Below are positions 53,741 through 62,707 of a stretch of 64,000 nt of DNA, in pieces. The position numbers and the translations under genes were made by a program. Position 1 is the stretch's first letter. Each line of letters starts with the position of its first letter. The notes under the pieces were generated by a model, which made no database searches, had not been told where the DNA came from, and saw only the letters and a list, made by a program, of their open reading frames with translations. This stretch comes from Bog-756 sp963699085 (GTDB taxonomy: Bacteria; Actinomycetota; Acidimicrobiia; Acidimicrobiales; RAAP-2): NCBI GenBank assembly GCA_963699085.1, contig CAVOTH010000004.1, positions 1,488,001-1,552,000 of the forward strand, given 5' to 3'.

Positions 53741-55573
53741 ATGACTACCCTCACCCGTGACGACATTCGCAACGTGGCCATCGTGGCCCACGTCGACCAC
53801 GGGAAGACCACACTGGTGGACGCCATGCTCTGGCAGTCCGGTGCCTTCCGCGACAATCAGTCGGTCAACGAGCGGGTCATGGACTCCGGCGATCTCGAGC
53901 GCGAGAAGGGCATCACCATCCTCGCCAAGAACACTGCCGTGCTCCACAACGGCGTGAAGATCAACATCATCGACACCCCGGGTCACGCCGATTTCGGCGG
54001 CGAGGTGGAGCGTGGCCTGACGATGGTGGACGGTGTGCTCCTGCTGGTCGACGCTTCAGAGGGTCCCCTCCCTCAGACGCGTTTCGTACTCCGCAAGGCC
54101 CTCGAGGCCCGACTGCCGGTGGTTCTCGTCGTCAACAAGGTCGACCGTCCCGACGCCCGTATCGACGAGGTGGTGCACGAAGTGGAGGAGCTGTTCCTCG
54201 ACCTCGACGCCGACGAGGAGCAGATCGACTTCCCGATCCTCTTCTCCAATGCCCGGGCCGGGTGGGCCGCCACCGAACAGGGTGTCGAGGGTACCGACCT
54301 CGAGCCGCTGTTCCAGGCGATCCTGGACCGCATCCCGGCACCCCACTACGAAGAAGGCGCGCCTCTCCAGGCCATCGTCTCCAACCTCGACGCCTCGCCC
54401 TACCTCGGCCGCCTGGCGGTGTGCCGGGTCCACAACGGAACCCTCACCAAAGGGGCCACGGTGGCGTGGTGCAAGCTCGACGGGACCATCGAGCGGACCA
54501 AGATCACCGATCTCTTCATCACCGACGCACTCGACCGGGTCGAGTGCGAGGCGGCCGGGCCGGGGGAGATCGCCGCCGTAGCCGGAATGGCTGAGATCAC
54601 CATCGGCGAGACGTTGGCCGACGCCGACGACCCACATGCGCTTCCGGTCATCACCGTGGACGAGCCCAGTCTGGCCATGACCATCGGCATCAACACCTCG
54701 CCGCTGGCCGGCACCGACGGGAAGAAGCTGACCGCCCGACAGGTGCTCAGCCGGCTCGAAAACGAGCTGATCGGCAACGTGTCGCTGCGGGTGAACCCGA
54801 CAGAACGTCCCGATACCTGGGAGGTCCAGGGGCGGGGCGAGCTGCAGCTGGCGGTGCTGGTCGAGACCATGCGCCGCGAAGGATTCGAGCTGACCGTGGG
54901 GAAGCCACAGGTCGTCACCCGGGAGATCGACGGCAAGGTGCACGAACCGATGGAGCGGGTCGCCATCGACGTCCCCGACGACTATCTCGGCGTGGTAACC
55001 CAGCTCATGGCGCTGCGCAAGGGCCTCCTCATCGAGATGGTCAACCACGGCACCGGATGGGTCCGGATGGACTACCGGATTCCGGCGCCGCGGCCTGGTC
55101 GGCTTTCGCACCGAGTTCATGACCGAGACCCGGGGAACCGGCATGCTCCACCACGTCTTCGACGGTTGGGAACCGTGGCACGGTGAGCTGAAGACCAAAC
55201 GGAACGGCTCGATGGTCGCCGATCGCCGGGGAATGACGACCGGGTACTCCCTGATGAGCCTGCAGGAGCGGGGCATGCTCCTGGTCGGCCCGGGCACCGA
55301 GGTCTACGAGGGCATGGTCGTCGGGGAGAACGCCGCGACGAGGAGATGGACGTCAACCCGACCAAGGAGAAGAAGCAGACCAACATCCGCTCCGCCTCTG
55401 CGGACGAGGCCATCCGTCTGACTCCGCCCCTACTCCTCTCGCTCGAACAGGCCCTCGAGTTCATCGCCGACGACGAGTGCGTTGAGGTGACCCCGAAGTC
55501 GGTGCGCCTCCGCAAGATCATCCTCGACCAGACCGTTCGCGGCCGGATCCGGAGCCGGGCCCGGAAGGGCTGA
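53741..55573 (+). CDS. typA: translational GTPase TypA/BipA (frame broken)
   Basis: About 610 residues. G1 AHVDHGKTTLVDAML, switch I region ERVMDSGDLEREKGITI, G3 DTPGHADFGGEVERG, G4 NKVDRPDAR. EF-G-like domains II, III and V follow, then the BipA-specific C-terminal domain (NPTKEKKQTNIRSASADEAI and EFIADDECVEVTPKSVRLRK). Ribosome-associated, needed in stress and cold. An extra G near 55090 and a missing C near 55335 break the frame; both restore to standard sequence (DYRIPARGLVGFRTEF and GENARDEEMDVN). 142 bases after the giant gene, so probably its own promoter. Confidence 0.93.
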
Positions 55574-55740
55574 CGCCGGGGACCATCGCCTTTGGGATTC
55601 GCCGCAACCGCACGCTCGCATGCTGCGTTCACAGGTGTGCCGCGTCCTGGGAAGTGCTCAGACCACTCGTTCTCTATCACCGCCATAGATCAACCTGTCC
55701 GAAAGCCCTCAGGCGATGACCGAGGATTCCTGCTTCAAGG

Positions 55741-56322
55741 CTATCGATCGGGGCCGGGCTGGGCCGACCGCTGCCATTGACTCCTGATCAGCCCGTACAC
55801 CCACGAGTCCGACACCACGCCGTCCACGATGCAGTCTTCGCGCAACGTTCCTTCACGGAGAAATCCGAGCTTCTCCAAGACGCGGGCAGAAGCTCCGTTG
55901 CGCGTATCAACCTCGGCTTGGACTCGATTCAGATCCAAGGTGTCGTAGGCCCACTGCAGCAGGGCGCCTCCGGCCTCGGTCGCGTAGCCATGCCCCCACG
56001 CCGCATCGTCGAGACAGAAACCCATCGAAGCGCTGCGAAACTCAGGGTTCCATCGGGTCAATCCACACCATCCGACGAACGCCTTGTCAGAAACACGGTC
56101 AATGGCCAACCGCGCCCCGCTGCCTTCTTCCGCCATACGCCTGCAAGTCGAAATGAACCGTTGGGCCTGCGCACGCTCACCCCAGGGGGGCGCATCCCAG
56201 TAGCGCATCACCTCCAGATTGCTGCGTAGCGCATAGACGGCGTCCTCGTCCGCGTCAGCGAATGGACGCAACAGTAGGCGGGTGGTCCGCAGCGTCGGGG
56301 TGGGCAACGACATGACTGCCAT
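55741..56322 (-). CDS. GNAT family N-acetyltransferase, RimJ/RimL type
   Basis: 193 residues from ATG 56322, intact. LRTTRLLLRPFADADEDAVYAL at the N-terminus, AFVGWCGLTRWNPEF, the acetyl-CoA pyrophosphate-binding region WGHGYATEAGGALLQWAYD and the C-terminal NGASARVLEKLGFLREGTLRED are all standard for this family. Cytoplasmic; acts on a protein N-terminus or small amine, substrate unknown. Lies in a separate minus-strand unit, 197 bases from the next minus-strand gene. A longer frame from TTG 56376 is less likely. Confidence 0.85.
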   Translation of the reverse strand: MAVMSLPTPTLRTTRLLLRPFADADEDAVYALRSNLEVMRYWDAPPWGERAQAQRFISTCRRMAEEGSGARLAIDRVSDKAFVGWCGLTRWNPEFRSASMGFCLDDAAWGHGYATEAGGALLQWAYDTLDLNRVQAEVDTRNGASARVLEKLGFLREGTLREDCIVDGVVSDSWVYGLIRSQWQRSAQPGPDR

Positions 56323-56519
56323 CCCGCCTGAGCGAAAGCCGGGGAACCTGATCTGGGTGGCACCGAGCAGTGACAACCCCTGTCATGTGCATCCCGGGAC
56401 GAGCTGGGCCGCAGACTTGCGCTTCCCAGCGCTCCGCGGGTGTCGCACCCAAAGGATGATCCTCATGGCCCCATCCATTTCGCCCACCCGAGTTTGCGAT
56501 TCTGCAAGACCGGGAATGG

Positions 56520-57062
56520 TCAGACCTGTCGACCAACGAAGGCGATAAGCCTGTCCTGTGCGTCAGCATCGGGAGCCGCTTCCAACTTCGGCCCGAAAAA
56601 CCCCGGAGCCCGAATATTGCCGTCGATGGGCTCCAGATTCGCATAGACCGCGGCGCATGCCTCGGCATCCAGATGGTCATCGGCTCCGATGGCCCGGGCG
56701 AGGTCCCATGTATGGACCAGCAGGTCTCCGATCGGGAATCGGAGACCTTCACTGGCGGGCATTTCTCCAAATGGGAGCGTGACGATCTCCTCCATCGCTC
56801 CGGGTGCACCGAGCGCCTGGTCGGCCGCTGCCCAGACCGTCTTCCAGACCTGAACCAGATCATCGCCTTCGACTTCTATGTCTCCGCTTGCACCGAGCGC
56901 CTTCGGCACGAAGCGTTGCGACCCAATGGCATGCTCGACCAACTGGGAGACTGTCCACTCTGGGCAGCAAGTGGGCGCAGCCCAATCATCAACTCCGACT
57001 TTCCCAAGGCGCTGATCGAAGCCAGCTGTTACCTCTCGCCACATCGCAAGTGCGTCAATCAC
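56520..57062 (-). CDS. TIGR03086-type DinB-like metal-binding protein
   Basis: 180 residues, intact. A four-helix DinB/mycothiol-dependent isomerase-like fold is suggested by PEWTVSQLVEHAIGSQRFV (metal-ligand His in the second helix) and FPIGDLLVHTWDLARAIGAD (second His near the start of the last helix). These two blocks are typical of the actinobacterial TIGR03086 group, whose members may use mycothiol; the reaction here is unknown. Transcribed from the region 5' of the leftward tRNA gene's downstream repeats. Confidence 0.75.
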   Translation of the reverse strand: MIDALAMWREVTAGFDQRLGKVGVDDWAAPTCCPEWTVSQLVEHAIGSQRFVPKALGASGDIEVEGDDLVQVWKTVWAAADQALGAPGAMEEIVTLPFGEMPASEGLRFPIGDLLVHTWDLARAIGADDHLDAEACAAVYANLEPIDGNIRAPGFFGPKLEAAPDADAQDRLIAFVGRQV

Positions 57063-57280
57063 GTCAATTTCCTCCTATTTGGGGGTTCGCGGCTCACCCC
57101 TGGTGCCAGAGTGTATTCAAGGGAGGCGGACCGGGCCGATTGGGCGATGGCGGTCCCGTTACTCGAGCACGAGCGAAGAGACGACGAGAAATTGCGGTGA
57201 CACTGTGACGCCGGATAGGTGGGGCGTCGTCCGTTGTACCTGAGATCGAGTGCTACCTGTCGCGAACGGCGGACACCGCT

Positions 57281-57330
57281 GAATCCGAAGCGCCTCAGGT
57301 CTTCTGAATCCGAAGCGCCTCAGGTCTTCG
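57281..57330. repeat. 25-bp direct tandem duplication beside tRNA-Gln
   Basis: gaatccgaagcgcctcaggt plus cttct at 57281-57305 is repeated at 57306-57330 with one mismatch at the last base. It starts nine bases beyond the 3' (CCA) end of the tRNA gene on the minus strand. Not long enough to hold a gene; could be the tRNA trailer or terminator region. Confidence 0.9.
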
Positions 57331-57338
57331 GGAGGCAA

Positions 57339-57414
57339 TGGCTCCGAGGGGAGGGCTCGAACCTCCAACATCCGGCTCCAAAGGCCGGCGTTCTGCCAGT
57401 TGAACTACCTCGGA
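57339..57414 (-). tRNA. tRNA-Gln (anticodon TTG)
   Basis: 76 bases. Acceptor stem TCCGAGG pairs fully with CCTCGGA, discriminator G, and the CCA end is encoded. Anticodon stem CCGGC/GCCGG closes the 7-base loop CTTTGGA, giving anticodon TTG at positions 34-36 (reads CAA/CAG). The T arm GGAGG-TTCGAGC-CCTCC is complete. Confidence 0.93.
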
Positions 57415-57543
57415 ATGGCTCGACGGGATTCCGGTGCCGTCGTGTGGGCCGCGCCCCCGGCCCGGGCACAGGCTACTCCCGGTCCCGCGACCACCTGCCC
57501 CTGCCACAGGTGATCGGCACGACCCCGATAGGCTCCCGACCCG

Positions 57544-58215
57544 ATGCGAATCCTCGTCGTCGATGACGATCCAGCGGTGAGCGGAGCGCTGCAGCGCGCG
57601 CTCCGGCTCGAAGGCTACGAGGTCACCCTGGCCGGTGACGGACCGTTGGCGCTCGAGGAGGTGGCCATCCGCCCGCCCGACGCCGTAATTCTCGACATCG
57701 GCCTGCCAACCATCGACGGCCTCGATGTCTGCCGACGAATGCGGGCTGCGGGGGACGACACCCCCGTCCTGATGCTCACCGCCCGGGATGCCGTCCAGGA
57801 CCGGGTCGAAGGCCTCGATGCCGGAGCCGACGACTACCTGGTGAAACCGTTCGCACTGGCCGAACTGCTCGCCCGCCTGCGGGCCCTGCTACGCCGGCGT
57901 CCCGAGGATCCGGGCGAGACGCTGGAATTCAGCGACCTCCGGCTCGACCCGGTCACCCGGGAGGCACACCGGGGTGACCGCACCTTCATGGTCACCCGGA
58001 TCGAGTTCGACCTCCTGGAGCTGCTGCTCCGCCACCCCCGCCAAGTGCTGACCCGCGAGCTCATCCTGGACCGGGTATGGGGCTACACCTTCGATTCGGG
58101 CACCAACTCCCTCGCCGTCTACGTGGGCTATCTCCGTCGCAAGACGGAGGAGAGCGGGGAGCCCCGGCTCATCCACACCGCCCGGGGAGTCGGCTATGTA
58201 CTGCGTGAACCCTGA
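57544..58215 (+). CDS. OmpR/PhoB-family response regulator, MprA-like
   Basis: 223 residues, intact. The receiver domain (1-118) has acidic pocket VVDDDP, phospho-acceptor Asp51 in VILDIGLPTIDGL, Thr in MLTARD and Lys101 in DYLVKPFAL. The winged-helix DNA-binding domain (about 128-222) has TRIEFDLLELLLRHPRQVLTRE, DRVWGYTF and the C-terminal LIHTARGVGYVLREP. 21 bases before a sensor kinase of the MprB type, so the two form a classical two-component system, probably for envelope stress by analogy with mycobacterial MprAB; target genes cannot be read from the sequence. Confidence 0.92.
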   Translation: MRILVVDDDPAVSGALQRALRLEGYEVTLAGDGPLALEEVAIRPPDAVILDIGLPTIDGLDVCRRMRAAGDDTPVLMLTARDAVQDRVEGLDAGADDYLVKPFALAELLARLRALLRRRPEDPGETLEFSDLRLDPVTREAHRGDRTFMVTRIEFDLLELLLRHPRQVLTRELILDRVWGYTFDSGTNSLAVYVGYLRRKTEESGEPRLIHTARGVGYVLREP

Positions 58216-58236
58216 CAGAACCGGTGGTGCGGGCGC

Positions 58237-59646
58237 GTGACCTTCCGCACCCGTCTGGTCCTGGTCGCCACGGCCGCCGTCCTGGTCGTGGTGGTGATCG
58301 GTTCGTTGGCCACCTACGTCGTCGCCTACTACTCACTCGTCGGGTCGCTCGACGTGACGCTCCAACAGGACGCCCAACAGCTGATCAGTGGCAACGAACT
58401 CAACGAGCTGCCCGTCATCCAGAACACCTGTGGTCGGGCCGAGGGCTACTGCTCCCAGATGGTGTGGGCCGACGGCGACGTCTATCCCGGAGACCCACAG
58501 GTGCTCCCCATCCCCGCGGCGGTGAACCGGCTGGCCGCCAGCCTGGGCAACGGTCAGGAGCTCCTGTTCACCACCAAGGTGGGCAACATATCGGTGCGCG
58601 AGATCGTCAAATCACTGGGGAGCAACTACAGCTACAGCAACCGTCCCCCTCCTGAACAGCGCCTCACCATGCCCGACGGTGGCGCGCTCCAGCTCACCGC
58701 GCCGCTGACCGGGGTCCACGAAGGTCTGCACCAGTTGGCCGTCGCACTGTGGATCATCATCATGTGCGGCGTCGGTCTGGCCGTGCTGCTGGGCTTCGCC
58801 GTGAGCCGGACCGTGCTCCGGCCGCTCGACGAGCTGACCGGTTCCATCGAGGAACTCGCCCGCACGAACGACGTCTCCCGTCGGCTCGACCCCGGAGGTC
58901 CCGACGAGCTGGGTCGCCTCCGCCGGGCGTTCAACCGTCTGCTCGCCGCCCTTGACTCCTCACGGGAGAGCCAGCGACAGCTGGTCCTGGACGCGTCACA
59001 CGAACTCCGGACGCCGCTCACCAGCCTCCGCACCAACATGGAAGTGGCCCGCAGGATGGAGGAGCTCGCACCCGAAGAGCGCGAGATCCTCATCGGCGAC
59101 GTGCTCACCCAGCTCGACGAGCTCACCTCGTTGGTGGCCGATATGGCCGAGTTGGCCCGGGGTGATCTGCCTCAGCTGACTCCGGGGCCGGTCCGCTTCG
59201 ACGAGCTGGTACTGGCCGCCGTCGAGGCCGCCACCACCCACGGTCGCAGCCGCAACGTCACCTTCGCCACCACCACCGCCCCGTGCTGGGTATCCGGGTC
59301 GGCAGCCCGCATCGAACGGGCGGTGGACAACCTCCTCGACAATGCCCTCAAGTACAGCCCGGACGGCTCGGTGGTCGAGGTCAGCTGTACTGAGGGAGTC
59401 CTCATCGTCCGCGACCACGGCCGCGGCATCTCCGACAGTGATATCGAGCACATCTTCGACCGGTTCTACCGGGCCCCCGAAGCCCGCAGCCGCCCCGGAT
59501 CCGGTCTGGGCCTGGCCATCGTCGCCCAGGTGGCCGTCGACGAAGGCGGCCAGGTCAGCGCCCACCACGCCCCGGGCGGAGGGGCCTTGTTCCGGTTCGC
59601 CCTGCCCCCGATCGCTACCCCTCATCCGGCCCGGAACCCCGACTGA
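58237..59646 (+). CDS. sensor histidine kinase, MprB-like
   Basis: 469 residues from GTG 58237. Transmembrane helices at about 9-31 and 167-189 enclose an extracellular sensor of 135 residues with two Cys (NTCGRAEGYC) that may form a disulfide. HAMP domain (about 190-245), H-box DASHELRTPLTSL with His255, N-box NLLDNALKYS, G-boxes DHGRGIS and GSGLGLAIV. Autophosphorylates and passes phosphate to the adjacent regulator. Frame intact; about 120 non-coding bases with a repeated ggccgctcgccgg follow the stop. Confidence 0.92.
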   Translation: MTFRTRLVLVATAAVLVVVVIGSLATYVVAYYSLVGSLDVTLQQDAQQLISGNELNELPVIQNTCGRAEGYCSQMVWADGDVYPGDPQVLPIPAAVNRLAASLGNGQELLFTTKVGNISVREIVKSLGSNYSYSNRPPPEQRLTMPDGGALQLTAPLTGVHEGLHQLAVALWIIIMCGVGLAVLLGFAVSRTVLRPLDELTGSIEELARTNDVSRRLDPGGPDELGRLRRAFNRLLAALDSSRESQRQLVLDASHELRTPLTSLRTNMEVARRMEELAPEEREILIGDVLTQLDELTSLVADMAELARGDLPQLTPGPVRFDELVLAAVEAATTHGRSRNVTFATTTAPCWVSGSAARIERAVDNLLDNALKYSPDGSVVEVSCTEGVLIVRDHGRGISDSDIEHIFDRFYRAPEARSRPGSGLGLAIVAQVAVDEGGQVSAHHAPGGGALFRFALPPIATPHPARNPD

Positions 59647-59766
59647 CCGGGGCCGCTCGCCGGCTATCCAGGGCCGCTCGCCGGCCCCGCATCGGACGAA
59701 TCCGGTCCCATGGGTGGGGGGACCATATGGCGTCAAAGCCCCTGCTCGGCTACGGTGCTCTCCGAC

Positions 59767-59868
59767 ATGGGATCCTTGATCAAGAAGCGCCGCAAGCGCA
59801 TGCGCAAGAAGAAGCACAAGAAGATGTTGAAGGCCACCCGTTGGCAGAGGCGGGCAGCGGGCAAGTAG
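59767..59868 (+). CDS. ribosomal protein bS22 (AURKAIP1/COX24 domain), 33 aa
   Basis: A 33-residue, extremely basic protein beginning MGSLIKKRRKRMRKKKHKK and ending WQRRAAGK, matching in length and pattern the actinobacterial bS22 protein that sits near the 30S decoding centre. Too short for most gene finders. ATG 59767; no strong ribosome binding site in the eight bases upstream. Convergent with ispE, which ends 55 bases further on. Confidence 0.88.
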   Translation: MGSLIKKRRKRMRKKKHKKMLKATRWQRRAAGK

Positions 59869-59922
59869 CCCCACCTCTGGCGAGCGGCCCGATCACCCGG
59901 TCCCGACCGTCACTGCAGCACC

Positions 59923-60837
59923 TCAACCTGCTCGAGCTCTCATCGTCGCGGGCGATGTCCTGACCGTGGTCAGCGGTGCCCGGTGCCCGTCGAGCTCCAG
60001 CCACTTACGGTCCTCCACGCCGAGTTCCGCGGCACTCCCCTCGACGAACCAGGTCGAGCCGCTTCCGGCCAGGCGGGCCGGCCTGCCAGTTGTCTCCTCG
60101 AGCACGCGTCGCCATCCGGCCAATCGTGGCTCGACCTCCAACGCCGGCGCTTCGAGCTCATTGGCGACGGTGCCCGCCTCGGGAAGCCGCCCACCGGCGG
60201 CCAGGCGATCGTAGGCCCGGTAGACGGCGGCCGTCTCCACCCCGAACGGCGGCATCAACAGTACGAAGGACCGGTCTTCGAACGGGAGCGGCACCACCAC
60301 CTCGCCGACACCCGACACTCCGGCCCGACCTCCGGTGAGGCAGAAGGGGACGTCGGCGCCCAGCGCGACGGCGATGTCCAGGTCATCACAGCCGGCCCAG
60401 CGCAGTACAGCGGCAGCGTCGGCAGACCCGCCCCCGAGTCCGGCCCCGGGCGGAATGCGTTTGACCAGACGGATCCGGGCCGACCTGTCGGTGGCGGCGA
60501 GCGCTCTGGTCACCAGGTTGTCGGCCTCGGGTCCGATGGCCAGGTCGCGCCACTCCGCGCCTCCCTGGGCTCCGTCGGACCCCTCGGACCCGTCGGACCC
60601 GTCGGACCCGTCGGACCCGTCGGACCCGTCGGACCCGTCGGGCCAGTCCACCGCGACAGCCAGGCGGCTGGCGTCAGGGTCGGCTTCCTCGATCTCCAAC
60701 GTGTCGCACAGGTCCAGGGTCACCATCTCCGACTCCAGCAGGTGATAGCCGTCGGATCGCACGCCGGTCACCCGCAACGTCAGGGTGAGCTTGGCGGCAG
60801 CGCTCCACACCGTGTGCTCCAAACGGGCGGAGGTCAC
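59923..60837 (-). CDS. ispE: 4-diphosphocytidyl-2-C-methyl-D-erythritol kinase with SDG repeat insert
   Basis: 304 residues from GTG 60837. GHMP kinase of the MEP isoprenoid pathway: motif 1 AAKLTLTLRVTGVRSDGYHLL (usual Asn of AK-x-N replaced by Thr), ATP-binding PPGAGLGGGSADAAAVL, and motif 3 LAGSGSTWFVEG. Between the first strands there is an insert of about 25 residues of repeated Ser-Asp-Gly, encoded by 9-bp repeats, at a surface-loop position. The start overlaps the rsmA stop (GTGA), so the two are coupled; ksgA-ispE adjacency is typical of Actinobacteria. Confidence 0.9.
   Translation of the reverse strand: MTSARLEHTVWSAAAKLTLTLRVTGVRSDGYHLLESEMVTLDLCDTLEIEEADPDASRLAVAVDWPDGSDGSDGSDGSDGSDGSEGSDGAQGGAEWRDLAIGPEADNLVTRALAATDRSARIRLVKRIPPGAGLGGGSADAAAVLRWAGCDDLDIAVALGADVPFCLTGGRAGVSGVGEVVVPLPFEDRSFVLLMPPFGVETAAVYRAYDRLAAGGRLPEAGTVANELEAPALEVEPRLAGWRRVLEETTGRPARLAGSGSTWFVEGSAAELGVEDRKWLELDGHRAPLTTVRTSPATMRARAG
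60574..60645. repeat. 9-bp tandem repeat inside ispE, 7-8 copies
   Basis: Unit gtcggaccc, contiguous from 60574; copy 2 has one change (ctcggaccc) and the eighth, at 60637, is degenerate. Encodes (SDG)n on the minus strand. In-frame expansion or contraction would not break the gene. Confidence 0.95.
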
Positions 60838-61694
60838 GAGGCGGCTGTCGCCTCGGGTTGCCACCAGGCCAGCCGCTCCCACTCCTCCAGGCCCAGCTCC
60901 TCGGCCCGGGCGGTCGGGGCGATTCCGGTCCCGACGAATGCCTCCGGGGACACCAGGTGCTCGAGCGATCGCCGGAGCATCTTGCGTCGGTGGGCGAAGC
61001 CCCCCTTGACCACGGCGAACAACCGGTCATACTCCGGCGAGCCCGGCCCGAGCGCAGCGCCCGGATCGATGGCGGATAGGTCTGTGCGGCGATCCATCCG
61101 CACCAGAACCGACTCGACCCTGGGTTTCGGGATGAACACGCTCGAGGAGACCTTTCCGACCACGGAAGCCTTGGTCCAGTACGCCACCTTCACCGAGACG
61201 GCTCCGTACGCCTCGTCCCGGGCCTTGGCCGCCATCCTCTCCCCCACCTCGCGTTGGACCATCACCAGGAGCGAGGCCACCTGCGGAGCTTCCTCGAGCA
61301 CCCGGATCACCAACGGGACGGCCACGTTGTAGGGGAGGTTGGCCACCAGCGACCATCCGGGTTCGGGACCGAGCAATGCGTCGAAGTCAACGGTGAGGGC
61401 ATCAGCCTCGACCACCTCCACACCGAGCGGCTCCACCTGGCCCCGCAGCACCGGAAGCACATGGCGATCGATCTCGACCGCGGTGACCTGGGCGCCGGCC
61501 TCCACCAGGGCCAGAGTCAGCGACCCCAGGCCGGCCCCGATCTCCACCACCCGGGTCCCCGGCTCGATTCCGGCCAGGCGCACGATGCGACGGACCGTGT
61601 TGCCGTCGGCCACGAAGTTCTGGCCCAGGGCCCGGCTCGGGTGCAGGTCGTTCGCCAGGAGCAGCTCGTGGATCTCCGCTCGCCCGTGGGTCAC
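60834..61694 (-). CDS. rsmA: 16S rRNA dimethyladenosine transferase
   Basis: 286 residues from GTG 61694, intact. N-terminal HPSRALGQNFVADGNTVRRIVRLAG, SAM-binding motif I VVEIGAGLGSLTLAL, acidic VTAVEIDRHVLPVL and catalytic motif IV NLPYNVAVPLVIRVLE identify KsgA/RsmA, which dimethylates the two adjacent adenines near the 3' end of 16S rRNA during 30S maturation. The C-terminal domain has VFIPKPRVESVLVRM and GFAHRRKMLRRSL. A longer frame from 61757 exists, but GTG 61694 matches the family length. Confidence 0.95.
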   Translation of the reverse strand: MTHGRAEIHELLLANDLHPSRALGQNFVADGNTVRRIVRLAGIEPGTRVVEIGAGLGSLTLALVEAGAQVTAVEIDRHVLPVLRGQVEPLGVEVVEADALTVDFDALLGPEPGWSLVANLPYNVAVPLVIRVLEEAPQVASLLVMVQREVGERMAAKARDEAYGAVSVKVAYWTKASVVGKVSSSVFIPKPRVESVLVRMDRRTDLSAIDPGAALGPGSPEYDRLFAVVKGGFAHRRKMLRRSLEHLVSPEAFVGTGIAPTARAEELGLEEWERLAWWQPEATAAS

Positions 61695-61794
61695 CTGCTC
61701 AGTGTGGCACCTTCGGGGCCGGGCTCCGATCCATGTCCCACCCCTGTCCTGGGGCACGTCCCGCTCCGGCGGCTGGATGGGCCCGGCTGAACGC

Positions 61795-62432
61795 TTACCA
61801 GCTCAACTGGGCGTAGACGACCCCCTGCCAGAGCGGGGCAAGGTCGGCGAAGGTGGCAGTGGACAGGTCGATCGAGCGGTCCCTGTCCGCCTCCCGGTCG
61901 TTGACCTCACAAGTCACCGTGAGTCCGTTGGCCGGATTGGTGATCCTGACCACGGTGCCGAACGGCAGCCATGGACTCGCACAATGGCCGGCCGGGTGGT
62001 CGTAGTACGTCACGGTGCCGCTGGTGTGCACCTGGTCACCGGCGCTCAGAATCGGGAGGGTCGTGGTGGTGGTCGTGGTGGTGGTCGTGGTGGTGGTGGT
62101 GGTCGGCGGGACGGTGGTGGTAGTGGTCGTCGGGGGAACGGTGCTTGTCGTGGTCGGGACCACATCGCGAACCGGGGCAGAGGCGATAGCCACCGGCACC
62201 TGTCCGGCCTGGCGCGAGGCATGGCGGGCAATGTGGCGGGACGAATGGCTGAAGGCGCGGAAGGTGGCGCGATGTGCGGGCAATCCATGGTCCGCACCGG
62301 CAGCGGACTTGCCCGGTGGCCGGCTGACGGACGCGGAGGCGTCCGGCCCGTTCTGGAGCATCAGAAGCGGCACGACGAACACGGCTCCGCAGAGGAGCAG
62401 CGCGACTGCACGTCGGCTGCCCCGTTGGTCAT
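61795..62432 (-). CDS. RlpA-like double-psi beta-barrel wall protein with Thr-rich linker
   Basis: About 212 residues. An N-terminal hydrophobic segment (RRAVALLLCGAVFVVPLLML) serves as signal or anchor. A variable region follows, then a Thr/Pro linker with runs of up to 15 Thr (62040-62150), and a C-terminal barrel of about 85 residues: GTVTYYD, LPFGTVVRITN, VNDREADRDRSIDLS, the pattern of RlpA/DPBB domains that act on or bind peptidoglycan. ATG 62432 needs one indel to join the frame; otherwise GTG 62382 cuts the hydrophobic segment. Upstream of rsmA-ispE, where many Actinobacteria have rpfB, another wall enzyme. Confidence 0.72.
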
Positions 62433-62707
62433 GGCTCGTCAGGACTCCACTCTCCTACTGGGCATCGTCCCTCCCCCGACAGTCCCGAAGTGCAGCCGAC
62501 CTTGTTGGGCCGGCCCCGCTCGGGGGGAGGATGGACAAGGACGGCTGTTCCAGACCGTCCTCCGCTCACGGGCCCCGACATGGCTCCGGTTGCGGATCGA
62601 CCGCTCCGAAGAGCGGCCTCGGAGAGACGCTAGGCGGTTACCACCCCTGGGATCAAACGGGCCCTGAATGCCCACACTGGCCGATCCGGGCAGCGTACGA
62701 TTGCCCG

